Made by a program: the position numbers and the translations under genes
In this document: positions 24,625 through 30,770 of the stretch, one piece after another
Layout: each line of letters starts with the position of its first letter
Numbering within the stretch: the stretch's first letter is position 1
Notes under the pieces: generated by a model
Databases searched by the model: none
Seen by the model: only the letters and a program-made list of their open reading frames with translations
What the model was told of the DNA's origin: nothing
Assembly: GCA_964343305.1 (NCBI GenBank)
Contig: CAYFJO010000089.1
Span: forward strand, 1 to 30,770
DNA: 30,770 nucleotides
Direction: 5' to 3'
Origin: CAYFJO01 sp964343305
Lineage (GTDB): Bacteria > Planctomycetota > Planctomycetia > Pirellulales > Pirellulaceae

Positions 24625-25176
24625 CTACAACCTCGGTTCCAGGTATTTCCGCATCGCGGCCAATCCGTGATGCATGTTGGATCGCACGGTGGCTTCCTTG
24701 CGACCGACAATTTCCGCAATCTCGGCGTACGACAGTCCGTTCCAAGTGCGTAGCACTACGACCGTGCGCTGTTGGTGAGGCAATTGAGCGACGGCGGTTT
24801 CAACAATCGTGGCCGTCTCGGTGTCGATCGCTGCTTCGACCGGCGTCGATGAACTGACGGCCGCGGGCGGCAAGTCTCCTTCCATCGAAACCGTCGCCAC
24901 TTGCTTCTTTCGAAACGAACTGCGGCAGTAATTCGTCGCGATCGTAAACAGCCACGGTTTGAACGACTTTGGAAACCGGTACAGCTTTCGCTTCGTCCAC
25001 ACGCGCCAGAACACTTCTTGAAACAGTTCTTCGGCACGATGCGCGTCGCCTGTCATTCGCTGGATATAGGTGAGCAACGAACTGGCGTACCGGCGCACCA
25101 ATGGCTCAAGAAACTCTTGTTTTCCAAGAGCTACCTGGCCCATCAGCCATTCGTCCGGTTTGTCGCCGTGCTTCAT
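24625..25176 (-). CDS. ECF-type RNA polymerase sigma factor
   Basis: A 183-residue sigma factor with only regions 2 and 4. Region 2 (about 21-90) includes RAEELFQEVFWRVW and FKPWLFTIATNYCRSSFRK (promoter -10 recognition). Region 4 (about 122-178) includes LPHQQRTVVVLRTWNGLSY, AEIAEIVGRKEATVRSNMHH (-35 binding helix-turn-helix). The linker is rich in Ala, Pro and Ser. Genes of this type are normally controlled by a membrane anti-sigma factor in the same operon. Here the candidate is the zinc-finger/alpha-2-macroglobulin fusion two genes downstream. Divergent from the DUF1080 gene with a 199-nt shared upstream region. I see no convincing autoregulated -35/-10 pair for this gene. Confidence 0.93.
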   Translation of the reverse strand: MKHGDKPDEWLMGQVALGKQEFLEPLVRRYASSLLTYIQRMTGDAHRAEELFQEVFWRVWTKRKLYRFPKSFKPWLFTIATNYCRSSFRKKQVATVSMEGDLPPAAVSSSTPVEAAIDTETATIVETAVAQLPHQQRTVVVLRTWNGLSYAEIAEIVGRKEATVRSNMHHGLAAMRKYLEPRL

Positions 25177-25279
25177 GCCGCGTTTCCTCAGGCCTGTTAT
25201 CTTACACTACGCGCGGCGACCAGATTTCGTTGAAAGAGAATTCGAAGCGAGACAGAATGAGCAATATTGTACGGCTGAG

Positions 25280-25309
25280 TTCACATCGACACGCTCGTTG
25301 AAATATAAT
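25280..25309 (+). promoter_or_regulatory. Sigma70-type promoter for the DUF1080 gene
   Basis: TTCACA (-35, 25280-25285), 18-nt spacer, TATAAT (-10, 25304-25309): eleven of twelve consensus positions match. Transcription would start near 25316, about 60 nt before the ATG at 25376. Confidence 0.6.
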
Positions 25310-25375
25310 CCACCCAGCGCTCGACAAGCGAGGCGAATTACGAAATAGACACTTAGCCCGATTTGAGGAGATCCC

Positions 25376-26086
25376 ATGCCGCAGTTCAACAACCTGAAAG
25401 CCACCATCGTTGCAGCACTCGTACTTCTAACGGGGATGCCTGTCCATGCAGAAGACGCCAAGACAAAAAGCCTGTTCAACGGCAAAGATCTCCAAGGCTG
25501 GCACGTTGATGTGCCACGCTTGGACAAGAATCCAGACGCAAAGAGCCCCTTCATTGTGCGTGATGGGATGCTCGTCAGTTTGGGAAATCCAAACGGCCAT
25601 TTGATCACCGACGCCGAGTTTCAAAACTACCGTCTACACGTCGAATATCGTTTCGCCGCCAAGCCCGGCAACTGCGGCGTGTTGGTCCACGCATCCACGC
25701 CGCGCGCCCTTTACAAGATGTTTCCCAAGTCGATCGAAGTCCAAATGTTCAGCGGCAACGCGGGCGACTTTTGGTGCATTGTCGAAGACATCACGGTTCC
25801 CAACATGGAAAAACGCCGCGGCCCCAAAAAGAACTGGGGGATTACCGAAGGCAAGGCGCGTCGCATCCACAACTTGACCGACGGCTCGGAAAACAAACCC
25901 GGCGAGTGGAACACGATGGTGATCGAATGCGTCGGCGCGGAAGTCAAAGCTTGGGTGAACGACGACCTGGTCAATCACGGCACCAACTGCACGGCCGCCC
26001 AAGGCCAAATCGCCCTGCAGGCCGAAGGCTCCGAGGTCGAGTTCCGCAAGATCACGCTGACACCAATTAAGAAACTGAGTGACTAA
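25376..26086 (+). CDS. Exported DUF1080 (3-keto-disaccharide hydrolase-like) protein
   Basis: A 236-residue protein with a signal peptide (cleavage near VHAED, residues 23-27). The DUF1080 core follows: SLFNGKDLQGWHVD near residue 32, YRLHVEYRFAAKPGNCGVLVH, FPKSIEVQMFSGNAGDFW, and EWNTMVIECVGAEVKAWVND. The fold is a concanavalin-like beta sandwich. Planctomycetes carry many paralogues, thought to act on polysaccharides; some family members are annotated as 3-keto-glucoside hydrolases. GAGGAG about 6 nt before the ATG supports the start. Its end overlaps by 4 nt the end of the WYL-like gene on the other strand. Confidence 0.9.
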   Translation: MPQFNNLKATIVAALVLLTGMPVHAEDAKTKSLFNGKDLQGWHVDVPRLDKNPDAKSPFIVRDGMLVSLGNPNGHLITDAEFQNYRLHVEYRFAAKPGNCGVLVHASTPRALYKMFPKSIEVQMFSGNAGDFWCIVEDITVPNMEKRRGPKKNWGITEGKARRIHNLTDGSENKPGEWNTMVIECVGAEVKAWVNDDLVNHGTNCTAAQGQIALQAEGSEVEFRKITLTPIKKLSD

Positions 26087-26343
26087 GACGCAGACAAACA
26101 AAGCATTGGCACTGGCATCAACACTTCCGCCGCCGGTTGGAGCTGAGCGTTGCGACAACGATCCAAATAAAACTGACGAGGTTCTTCGCGACACAGGCAC
26201 AGAGCCAAAAAACGATTCGACGCAAGAAACCGAATCGGACTGACAACCCGCCGGCTCTCGACCCCGCGCGAGTCGATGTAATCGAGTTGAATCACCAAAT
26301 CATCAGGTTGTTGCATTGCTTTTCGTAGGATTTGTTGCATCAT
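26083..26343 (-). CDS. Small WYL-like protein
   Basis: An 86-residue protein with the pattern of a stand-alone WYL-type domain: VIQLDYIDSRGVESRRVVSP, then FLALCLCREEPRQFYLDR near the end, matching the strand order and the arginine-rich ligand site of WYL domains. WYL domains bind nucleic acid or small ligands and usually sit behind an HTH, which is missing here. GGGAG lies about 7 nt before the ATG at 26343 (a second ATG follows immediately). The gene lies between two exported-protein genes on the opposite strand and overlaps the 3' end of the DUF1080 gene. The family call is by eye. Confidence 0.6.
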   Translation of the reverse strand: MMQQILRKAMQQPDDLVIQLDYIDSRGVESRRVVSPIRFLASNRFLALCLCREEPRQFYLDRCRNAQLQPAAEVLMPVPMLCLSAS

Positions 26344-26432
26344 TCATTCTCCCAAGATTTCAATTAACCACATACAAACTCTACGGGTTCAACGGACACG
26401 TTTGGTCACTGCACATAAATCAGGAGAATAAG

Positions 26433-27464
26433 ATGCAACACCGACCTTCAATCCTCACCAGCATTGTCGTTCTGTGTTGGTTTGCGGTATTCGACCATGA
26501 GTCCATCGCAGCCGACAATCCAGTCTCGATTTTCGCTAAACGCATTTCCGGTCATATTCATCCATCGATTTGCAAGACAACGCAAGGCACGTTGATCGTC
26601 GTCTTCAAAACTGGCAACGCGCTGAGTCGGTCGCGATCCAACGACGGCGGACAAACCTGGGAAGAACCCCTTGCAATTGCGACCACTTCCGAGAGACCGG
26701 AGGTGATTCGCAAAGTTCAAAAGTTCGAAGTCTATCCCGGCACGGCCGATACGCTGCCCGACGGCCGTGTGCTCGTCACCTGGAACTACATCGCGGACGA
26801 CAAGGCAAACGACGGCTATTACGAACGAGCGCTTCTTTACACGTTGAGCGCAGACGACGGAAAGACCTGGAGCGACCAGCAATTGATCGGGCCGATCGAT
26901 GGAAAGCACCTGGGTGCGGTGCGTCACAATGTGCTGCCTACAACCGCAGGTCATTGGCTGTTGCCTCTTCGTGTGGGAATGCCTCGAACGTTCGATCCCG
27001 AGACGGGCAACTTGCTGGCCTTTCCGCTGGCTGGGCCCGACGGCAAACAACACGAGTTCCAACAGATTATTCAAACCGCCAAGGGAACGTTGTTGGCGAT
27101 GGGCCCGGTGCTGCTCCGTTCTACAGATCGAGCCGTAAGTTGGACGGATATCAAGACCTTTCCCGCGGCGGCAACCAGCCGCGACAATCTTGAAGGACGC
27201 CACCTAACCGCGCTTTCCGACGGCGGTGTGTTGGTGACGTGGGGCGTCGGGCACGGCAACAAAGGCCTGCGCTACAATTATTCGCCGGACGACGGACAGA
27301 CCTGGAACGAAAAAACCATCACTTTGCTACCTAACACGGACGTGGCCGCGCGATATTATTCCGGCCGCACCGTGCAACTCGATGACGATCACATTGGCAC
27401 GGTGTTCATGAACCGCGACGGCGTCCACTTTTTGAAGATCCCTCTGGGCCGCTTCACGAACTAA
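26433..27464 (+). CDS. Exported sialidase-like (BNR / Asp-box) protein
   Basis: A 343-residue protein with a signal peptide (MQHRPSILTSIVVLCWF, cleavage near SIAAD). Asp boxes of the S-x-D-x-G-x-T-W type recur: SNDGGQTW, SADDGKTW, a degenerate STDRAVSW, and SPDDGQTW. This is the six-bladed propeller of sialidase-like proteins. GTADTLPDGRVLVTWNY and GVLVTWGVGHG are typical of planctomycete exo-sialidase-like proteins. Whether it cleaves sialic acid is not shown; many family members act on other sugars. The ATG at 26433 follows CAGGAG at about 8 nt; an in-frame start at 26316 lacks an adjacent signal peptide and overlaps the WYL-like gene. Confidence 0.85.
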   Translation: MQHRPSILTSIVVLCWFAVFDHESIAADNPVSIFAKRISGHIHPSICKTTQGTLIVVFKTGNALSRSRSNDGGQTWEEPLAIATTSERPEVIRKVQKFEVYPGTADTLPDGRVLVTWNYIADDKANDGYYERALLYTLSADDGKTWSDQQLIGPIDGKHLGAVRHNVLPTTAGHWLLPLRVGMPRTFDPETGNLLAFPLAGPDGKQHEFQQIIQTAKGTLLAMGPVLLRSTDRAVSWTDIKTFPAAATSRDNLEGRHLTALSDGGVLVTWGVGHGNKGLRYNYSPDDGQTWNEKTITLLPNTDVAARYYSGRTVQLDDDHIGTVFMNRDGVHFLKIPLGRFTN

Positions 27465-27649
27465 ATCGCGTACTCTCAAGGATCGATCGTCCTGACAAGA
27501 CCCACGATTCGAGGATTTGCTACGCCTTCTTGAGAATTGCTGAACATCGGTGATCAGCATAGCCGAATAATGCGTTAGAGACCCACCGGGCCGATCGTCA
27601 AGGGCTCCCTAGCGCACTCCAATCGGTATGGACCATGGAAGGTCTAGCC

Positions 27650-28597
27650 ATGCCACGAGTATCCATCGTAATCCCGTTTCTTTCGTCCGACGATCCGTTG
27701 GAAGAAACTCTCGTTTCCGTCCTGTCAAACCGCCCGAAGGACAGCGAAGTCATCGTCGTTCATCGTGGACGCTACGACGATCCTTATGATCTTGCCGAGG
27801 AAGTACGGTTTGTGCACGCCGCGCCAACCGCCAGCATGACCGAAGCAGTGAATCGATCCTTTGCGATCGCCAAGGGAGACGTCATTCATCTGCTTGCTTG
27901 CGGCATGGAAGCGGACGACGGCTGGGTCGAACCCGCCATCGCGCATTTCGACGACGTGCGGGTTGGGATGGTGACACCATTACACACATCGGGAAACCAT
28001 CTGGCATCCGCCGGCGTGAAAATGTCGGTCACTGGCCAGCGGATCGAATGCGGCACAGATTGCGTTTATCAATGCGGATTGCGGCCGTCATTGGACCCTT
28101 CCGGACCGACACATTCGGCCGCGTTCTATCGCCGATCGGCGATCCAAGCATGTGGCGGATTCAGCGAACGAGCGGGTGATGCAAATGCTGACCTGGACCT
28201 CGCATTGACGTTGCTGTCGCTGGGATTTGTGGGACGCTTTGAACCGGAATGCCGTGTTCGTGGCCCCGCGGTGAAGACCACGCCAGACAGTGCGTTTACA
28301 AATGGCCGCCATGCTCAGCAACTGGTGCTGCGACACACGGGCTGGTTGAAAACATTGACGCTGCATGCATGGGAGGTCGGGCTCGAGACCGCGAGCCGTT
28401 TTTGGATGCCCGCGACTTGGAGCAAGTTGATGGGAAGAGCGGCCGCGTGCTTGGACATCCGCTCGTATCGCAATGAGCCGCGAGAGTTGGCAGCGACGGA
28501 ACCCGCGGAGCAATCCGCCTGGCATCGCGTCGAGTCGCCCCACTGCCATCAACCGTCAACGGCGAGCCACACGGCGGACAAACGCCAATCGGCGTGA
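27650..28597 (+). CDS. GT2-like glycosyltransferase
   Basis: A 315-residue protein beginning MPRVSIVIPFLSSDD, the nucleotide-binding strand of family-2 glycosyltransferases. Then come DSEVIVVHRGRYDD, MTEAVNRSFAIAKGDVIHLL and a MEADDGW segment where the metal-binding DxD-type motif is expected. SAAFYRRSAIQACGGFSER is the typical acceptor-side stretch. The last 40 residues are polar and low-complexity. No membrane helix. GGAAGG 7 nt upstream supports the ATG at 27650. Donor and acceptor are unknown. The 3' end converges with the HhH/HTH gene 30 nt away. The 185-nt upstream spacer shows no clear signal. Confidence 0.8.
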   Translation: MPRVSIVIPFLSSDDPLEETLVSVLSNRPKDSEVIVVHRGRYDDPYDLAEEVRFVHAAPTASMTEAVNRSFAIAKGDVIHLLACGMEADDGWVEPAIAHFDDVRVGMVTPLHTSGNHLASAGVKMSVTGQRIECGTDCVYQCGLRPSLDPSGPTHSAAFYRRSAIQACGGFSERAGDANADLDLALTLLSLGFVGRFEPECRVRGPAVKTTPDSAFTNGRHAQQLVLRHTGWLKTLTLHAWEVGLETASRFWMPATWSKLMGRAAACLDIRSYRNEPRELAATEPAEQSAWHRVESPHCHQPSTASHTADKRQSA

Positions 28598-28627
28598 ACG
28601 CCCGGTTGCGGCGAGCTGTCTTGCCGA

Positions 28628-29710
28628 CTAACCAACCATCGCCGCGGTGTCGATTTCGCGGACCGATGTTTTCACGGGATAGAAAAAATCGCAAATGGCT
28701 TCCAAACGGTCGCGGCTTTCATACAAACCGTCACCATCCAGTTTCTCGATCAGGCGCTGCAATTGGCTCTTGCCATTGGGCCAGCGTGTTTGCAGGATCG
28801 TTGCACAATCGTCAAGCAATTGATAGATGCGTGCCCGCGTGACGCCGTGCTTCCGCGACACAGTCCGAATCGATTCAGATGGGCCGCCAATCCCAAGACG
28901 ACCTTGTGCCAAGTCCCTCACCATGTGTCCGGCGTCGATTTCGATTTGATTCAGCAGCGGCATGGCCAGACAACTTTCTATCTCTTGTTCGCTCAACATG
29001 TTTGAGTCTTCCACGGCCAGACTCAACCAATCATCAACACGAGCGATCAATCGCGGAACCAGACGCAATGCCAAAGCACCACCATCCTCAATCTTCGACA
29101 GCACTTCGTTCAATTGGCTAAACAGTTGCACCACAGCATCTACGCGCTTTTTGCCGTGTGTTTTCAGCGATCGGATGTCGGCCAGTGACTTCTCCAGATA
29201 GAAGTCCAGAGGCGTGTTCCAAATGACGGACGGCACCGATTGCAAGGAAGGCACCAAACGCCCGAGGCGTTCGTAGCCGAGCCCATGACCGCCGATGCGA
29301 TTGCACCACTGCGACCACTGCGTTTCCGACACGCTGCTGCTGTCGAGTCGTTTGTTCCCGTTTGTCGAGCCGTTCGTTCCATCGTTTGTGGCCGTCTTGT
29401 TCTTGGGGCGATTCCGCAGCCCAAACGTATCGTCTTCAATGGCTCGCTCAAGCAGCATCACCAGCGATTCTATTTTCTTCTTGCCGATGCCGGGGGTCGC
29501 CAACAACTCGTCGAACGGTGTGTGCAGCAACTCGCGCAGCTTGTGTCCTAGCAAAACGAATGGCAACCGCCGATCGTTCGGCAAAGCCCAATAACCAAGC
29601 GGCTTTTCCAAGCGTTCCTCGTAGGTTTTTTGAAGCAACGTGCTCTGCGCGGCCTCGAACCGGCTCAAAAGTTGAAAGTCATCTGGTGAAAATGTTCTGT
29701 TGCTTCTCAT
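28628..29710 (-). CDS. DNA-binding protein with HhH segments and sigma4-like HTH
   Basis: A 360-residue protein. A helix-hairpin-helix lies at about 61-88 (PFDELLATPGIGKKKIESLV). A second alpha-CTD-like segment is at about 163-197 (SLADIRSLKTHGKKRVDAVV). The HTH at about 279-302 (SIRTVSRKHGVTRARIYQLL) looks like sigma70 region 4. The linker 100-130 is Asn/Thr/Ser/Gly-rich. No catalytic domain is visible. The ATG at 29710 is preceded by AAGGA at about 7 nt. The mixture of RNA polymerase alpha-CTD-like and sigma4-like elements suggests a transcription-associated DNA-binding protein (inference). I recall no named family. Confidence 0.75.
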   Translation of the reverse strand: MRSNRTFSPDDFQLLSRFEAAQSTLLQKTYEERLEKPLGYWALPNDRRLPFVLLGHKLRELLHTPFDELLATPGIGKKKIESLVMLLERAIEDDTFGLRNRPKNKTATNDGTNGSTNGNKRLDSSSVSETQWSQWCNRIGGHGLGYERLGRLVPSLQSVPSVIWNTPLDFYLEKSLADIRSLKTHGKKRVDAVVQLFSQLNEVLSKIEDGGALALRLVPRLIARVDDWLSLAVEDSNMLSEQEIESCLAMPLLNQIEIDAGHMVRDLAQGRLGIGGPSESIRTVSRKHGVTRARIYQLLDDCATILQTRWPNGKSQLQRLIEKLDGDGLYESRDRLEAICDFFYPVKTSVREIDTAAMVG

Positions 29711-30085
29711 ATCTGTTCCTTTCAATCCCGCGATCATTCCCGTCGGGTGGTTCTGACGAATCTAGAACGCGAAAGTTCGCAATCAGTACTCAAAAATACA
29801 TTGCCAACTCCATATCCACTGTTTGGAGAATCCATGACCTTTCGCAGTCGCTACACAACTTCAGCGGGCAAACGCTGATCGAGCGATGTGGTTGTAAAAA
29901 GATCAATCTGTTCCGGTAACTCTGTCACCACTCGACAAGAGATTTGAAAGAGTGCGTGTCAATGTGGTAAGAAAGTTGGGCGGGATATACATTTTCGCTT
30001 GCCACCTCTCGATGGTCAAGATACTTCTGCCACACCCAGAAGAATTCTCCTCGAAATTACCAAGCAAAGGAACAAAGAACGTTGA
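29711..30085. other. Intergenic stretch without a recognised feature
   Basis: About 375 nt, more AT-rich than the flanks. I see no convincing coding frame, RNA gene, repeat family or promoter. Open frames entering from the left on the plus strand are antisense to the HhH/HTH gene. Confidence 0.5.
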
Positions 30086-30769
30086 TCAGTCGCGAGGTCC
30101 AAACAGCCCTTGCAACCCTTTTTTCAACTGATCCTCGATTAAATTCTCCACCGAGCCGCCAAGCATGCTCTTGCCCAAGTTTGTGAAGATTTGATTGTCG
30201 ACAGATGGGCGGCTGAGCGTGCCGCGGATAGGAATTTCCAACGTCTGCCCTTTTAGACTTGCTAGCAGCTTGTTTCCGGCAACCCATTCGTCGCGAATGG
30301 GAATCTGTGCCGTCAGCGACAAGCTTTGATCAAGGCCGACGTAACCCTTGGTAACGATGGTGACTTCCCGGGAAATGATCTGCAGACCATCATGGTACAC
30401 GCGCCCGTCCGACAACTGGTATTTGATTTTCTGTTCGGGCAACGTCAGCCACTCGCGCGAACTTCCGAGTTGCGACGGATCGAACCCGCGTCCCTTGGTC
30501 AGCGAAATCACTTGGCGAGCGATGGCTTCGATCTGTTGTCCCAACGGACCGGGGCCGACCTGGGCACCATGCACGTCGAGTGTTCCGCGCACGCTGCCGG
30601 TTGTCGGCGACATCAATGGAATCTTGGCACTTTCCAAATCCATCGAAAACTCGCCCTTCGCGACGGTTGCATCGGCCAACAGCGGCGCAACATACTTCAA
30701 CCAGGCGTGACACATTTCCGGCGAAATCTGTACCCGGTCAACGACCCGGCCGCGCTCGGCGACCAACAC
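30086..30769 (-). CDS. AsmA/TamB-like protein, C-terminal part (truncated by window)
   Basis: At least 227 residues; the frame continues past the window edge (the first codon seen is GTG), so this is the C-terminal part of a larger protein. The sequence has the repetitive amphipathic strand pattern of AsmA-like proteins: ESAKIPLMSPTTGSVRGTLD, YQLSDGRVYHDGLQI, GYVGLDQSLSLTAQIPI and LEIPIRGTLSRPSVD near the end. AsmA-type proteins are envelope proteins linked to lipid transport and outer-membrane homeostasis. The family assignment is by pattern only. Confidence 0.6.
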   Translation of the reverse strand: MLVAERGRVVDRVQISPEMCHAWLKYVAPLLADATVAKGEFSMDLESAKIPLMSPTTGSVRGTLDVHGAQVGPGPLGQQIEAIARQVISLTKGRGFDPSQLGSSREWLTLPEQKIKYQLSDGRVYHDGLQIISREVTIVTKGYVGLDQSLSLTAQIPIRDEWVAGNKLLASLKGQTLEIPIRGTLSRPSVDNQIFTNLGKSMLGGSVENLIEDQLKKGLQGLFGPRD

Positions 30770-30770
30770 C

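Noticed and set aside
29362..29919. Plus-strand frame running from the HhH/HTH gene into the spacer
   Set aside because: Mostly antisense to a supported gene; composition and lack of motifs argue against coding.

Overview
The window looks like a chromosomal segment of a planctomycete, probably a Pirellulales-type member of the PVC superphylum. This rests on protein content: DUF4058, DUF1080, NPCBM, very large PQQ-repeat/TPR proteins, and a pilin-like 'LLLPAVQAAREAA' segment. It also rests on moderate GC, the gene order rpmJ-rpsM-rpsK-rpoA-rplQ without rpsD between rpsK and rpoA, and many dispersed palindromic repeats. No tRNA, rRNA, CRISPR, transposase or phage gene was seen.

Layout. (1) 27-794 (-): a DUF4058 gene, divergent from the next block. 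(2) 916-15010 (+): seven tightly packed genes. They encode a large membrane-anchored coiled-coil protein, an NPCBM-domain exported protein, a probable lipoprotein, two tandem MoxR AAA+ ATPases, a DUF58/vWA protein and a giant exported TPR/PQQ-propeller protein. Several junctions overlap (23-nt overlap, TAATG, ATGA, TAATG), so it reads as one operon for an envelope-associated MoxR/DUF58 system. (3) 18848-15146 (-): a ribosomal/RNA polymerase operon (rpmJ, rpsM, rpsK, rpoA, rplQ) with a good sigma70-type promoter, followed by a zinc metallopeptidase gene. (4) 25176-19027 (-): an operon of an ECF sigma factor, a small exported protein, and a 1666-residue protein. That protein fuses an anti-sigma-type zinc finger to a full thioester-containing alpha-2-macroglobulin. 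(5) 25376-30770: DUF1080 protein, a tiny WYL-like protein (-), an Asp-box sialidase-like protein, a GT2-like glycosyltransferase, a planctomycete-type protein with HhH and sigma4-like HTH segments (-), and the C-terminal part of an AsmA-like protein (-) cut by the window edge.

Two things stand out. First, the sigma/alpha-2-macroglobulin operon suggests a signalling route in which a giant protease-trap-like molecule is itself the anti-sigma factor. Its normal bait-region position holds two membrane helices, one with a DUF1559 pilin-like motif. Second, several families of palindromic repeats pervade the block 1-18.3 kb. One family starts with GTAG followed by a hairpin, the architecture of REP/BIME elements. 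Its GTAG supplies the TAG stop codon of four separate genes here, and repeat copies also lie in frame inside coding sequences and form part of a signal peptide. All functional statements come from reading motifs by eye; no database search was run.
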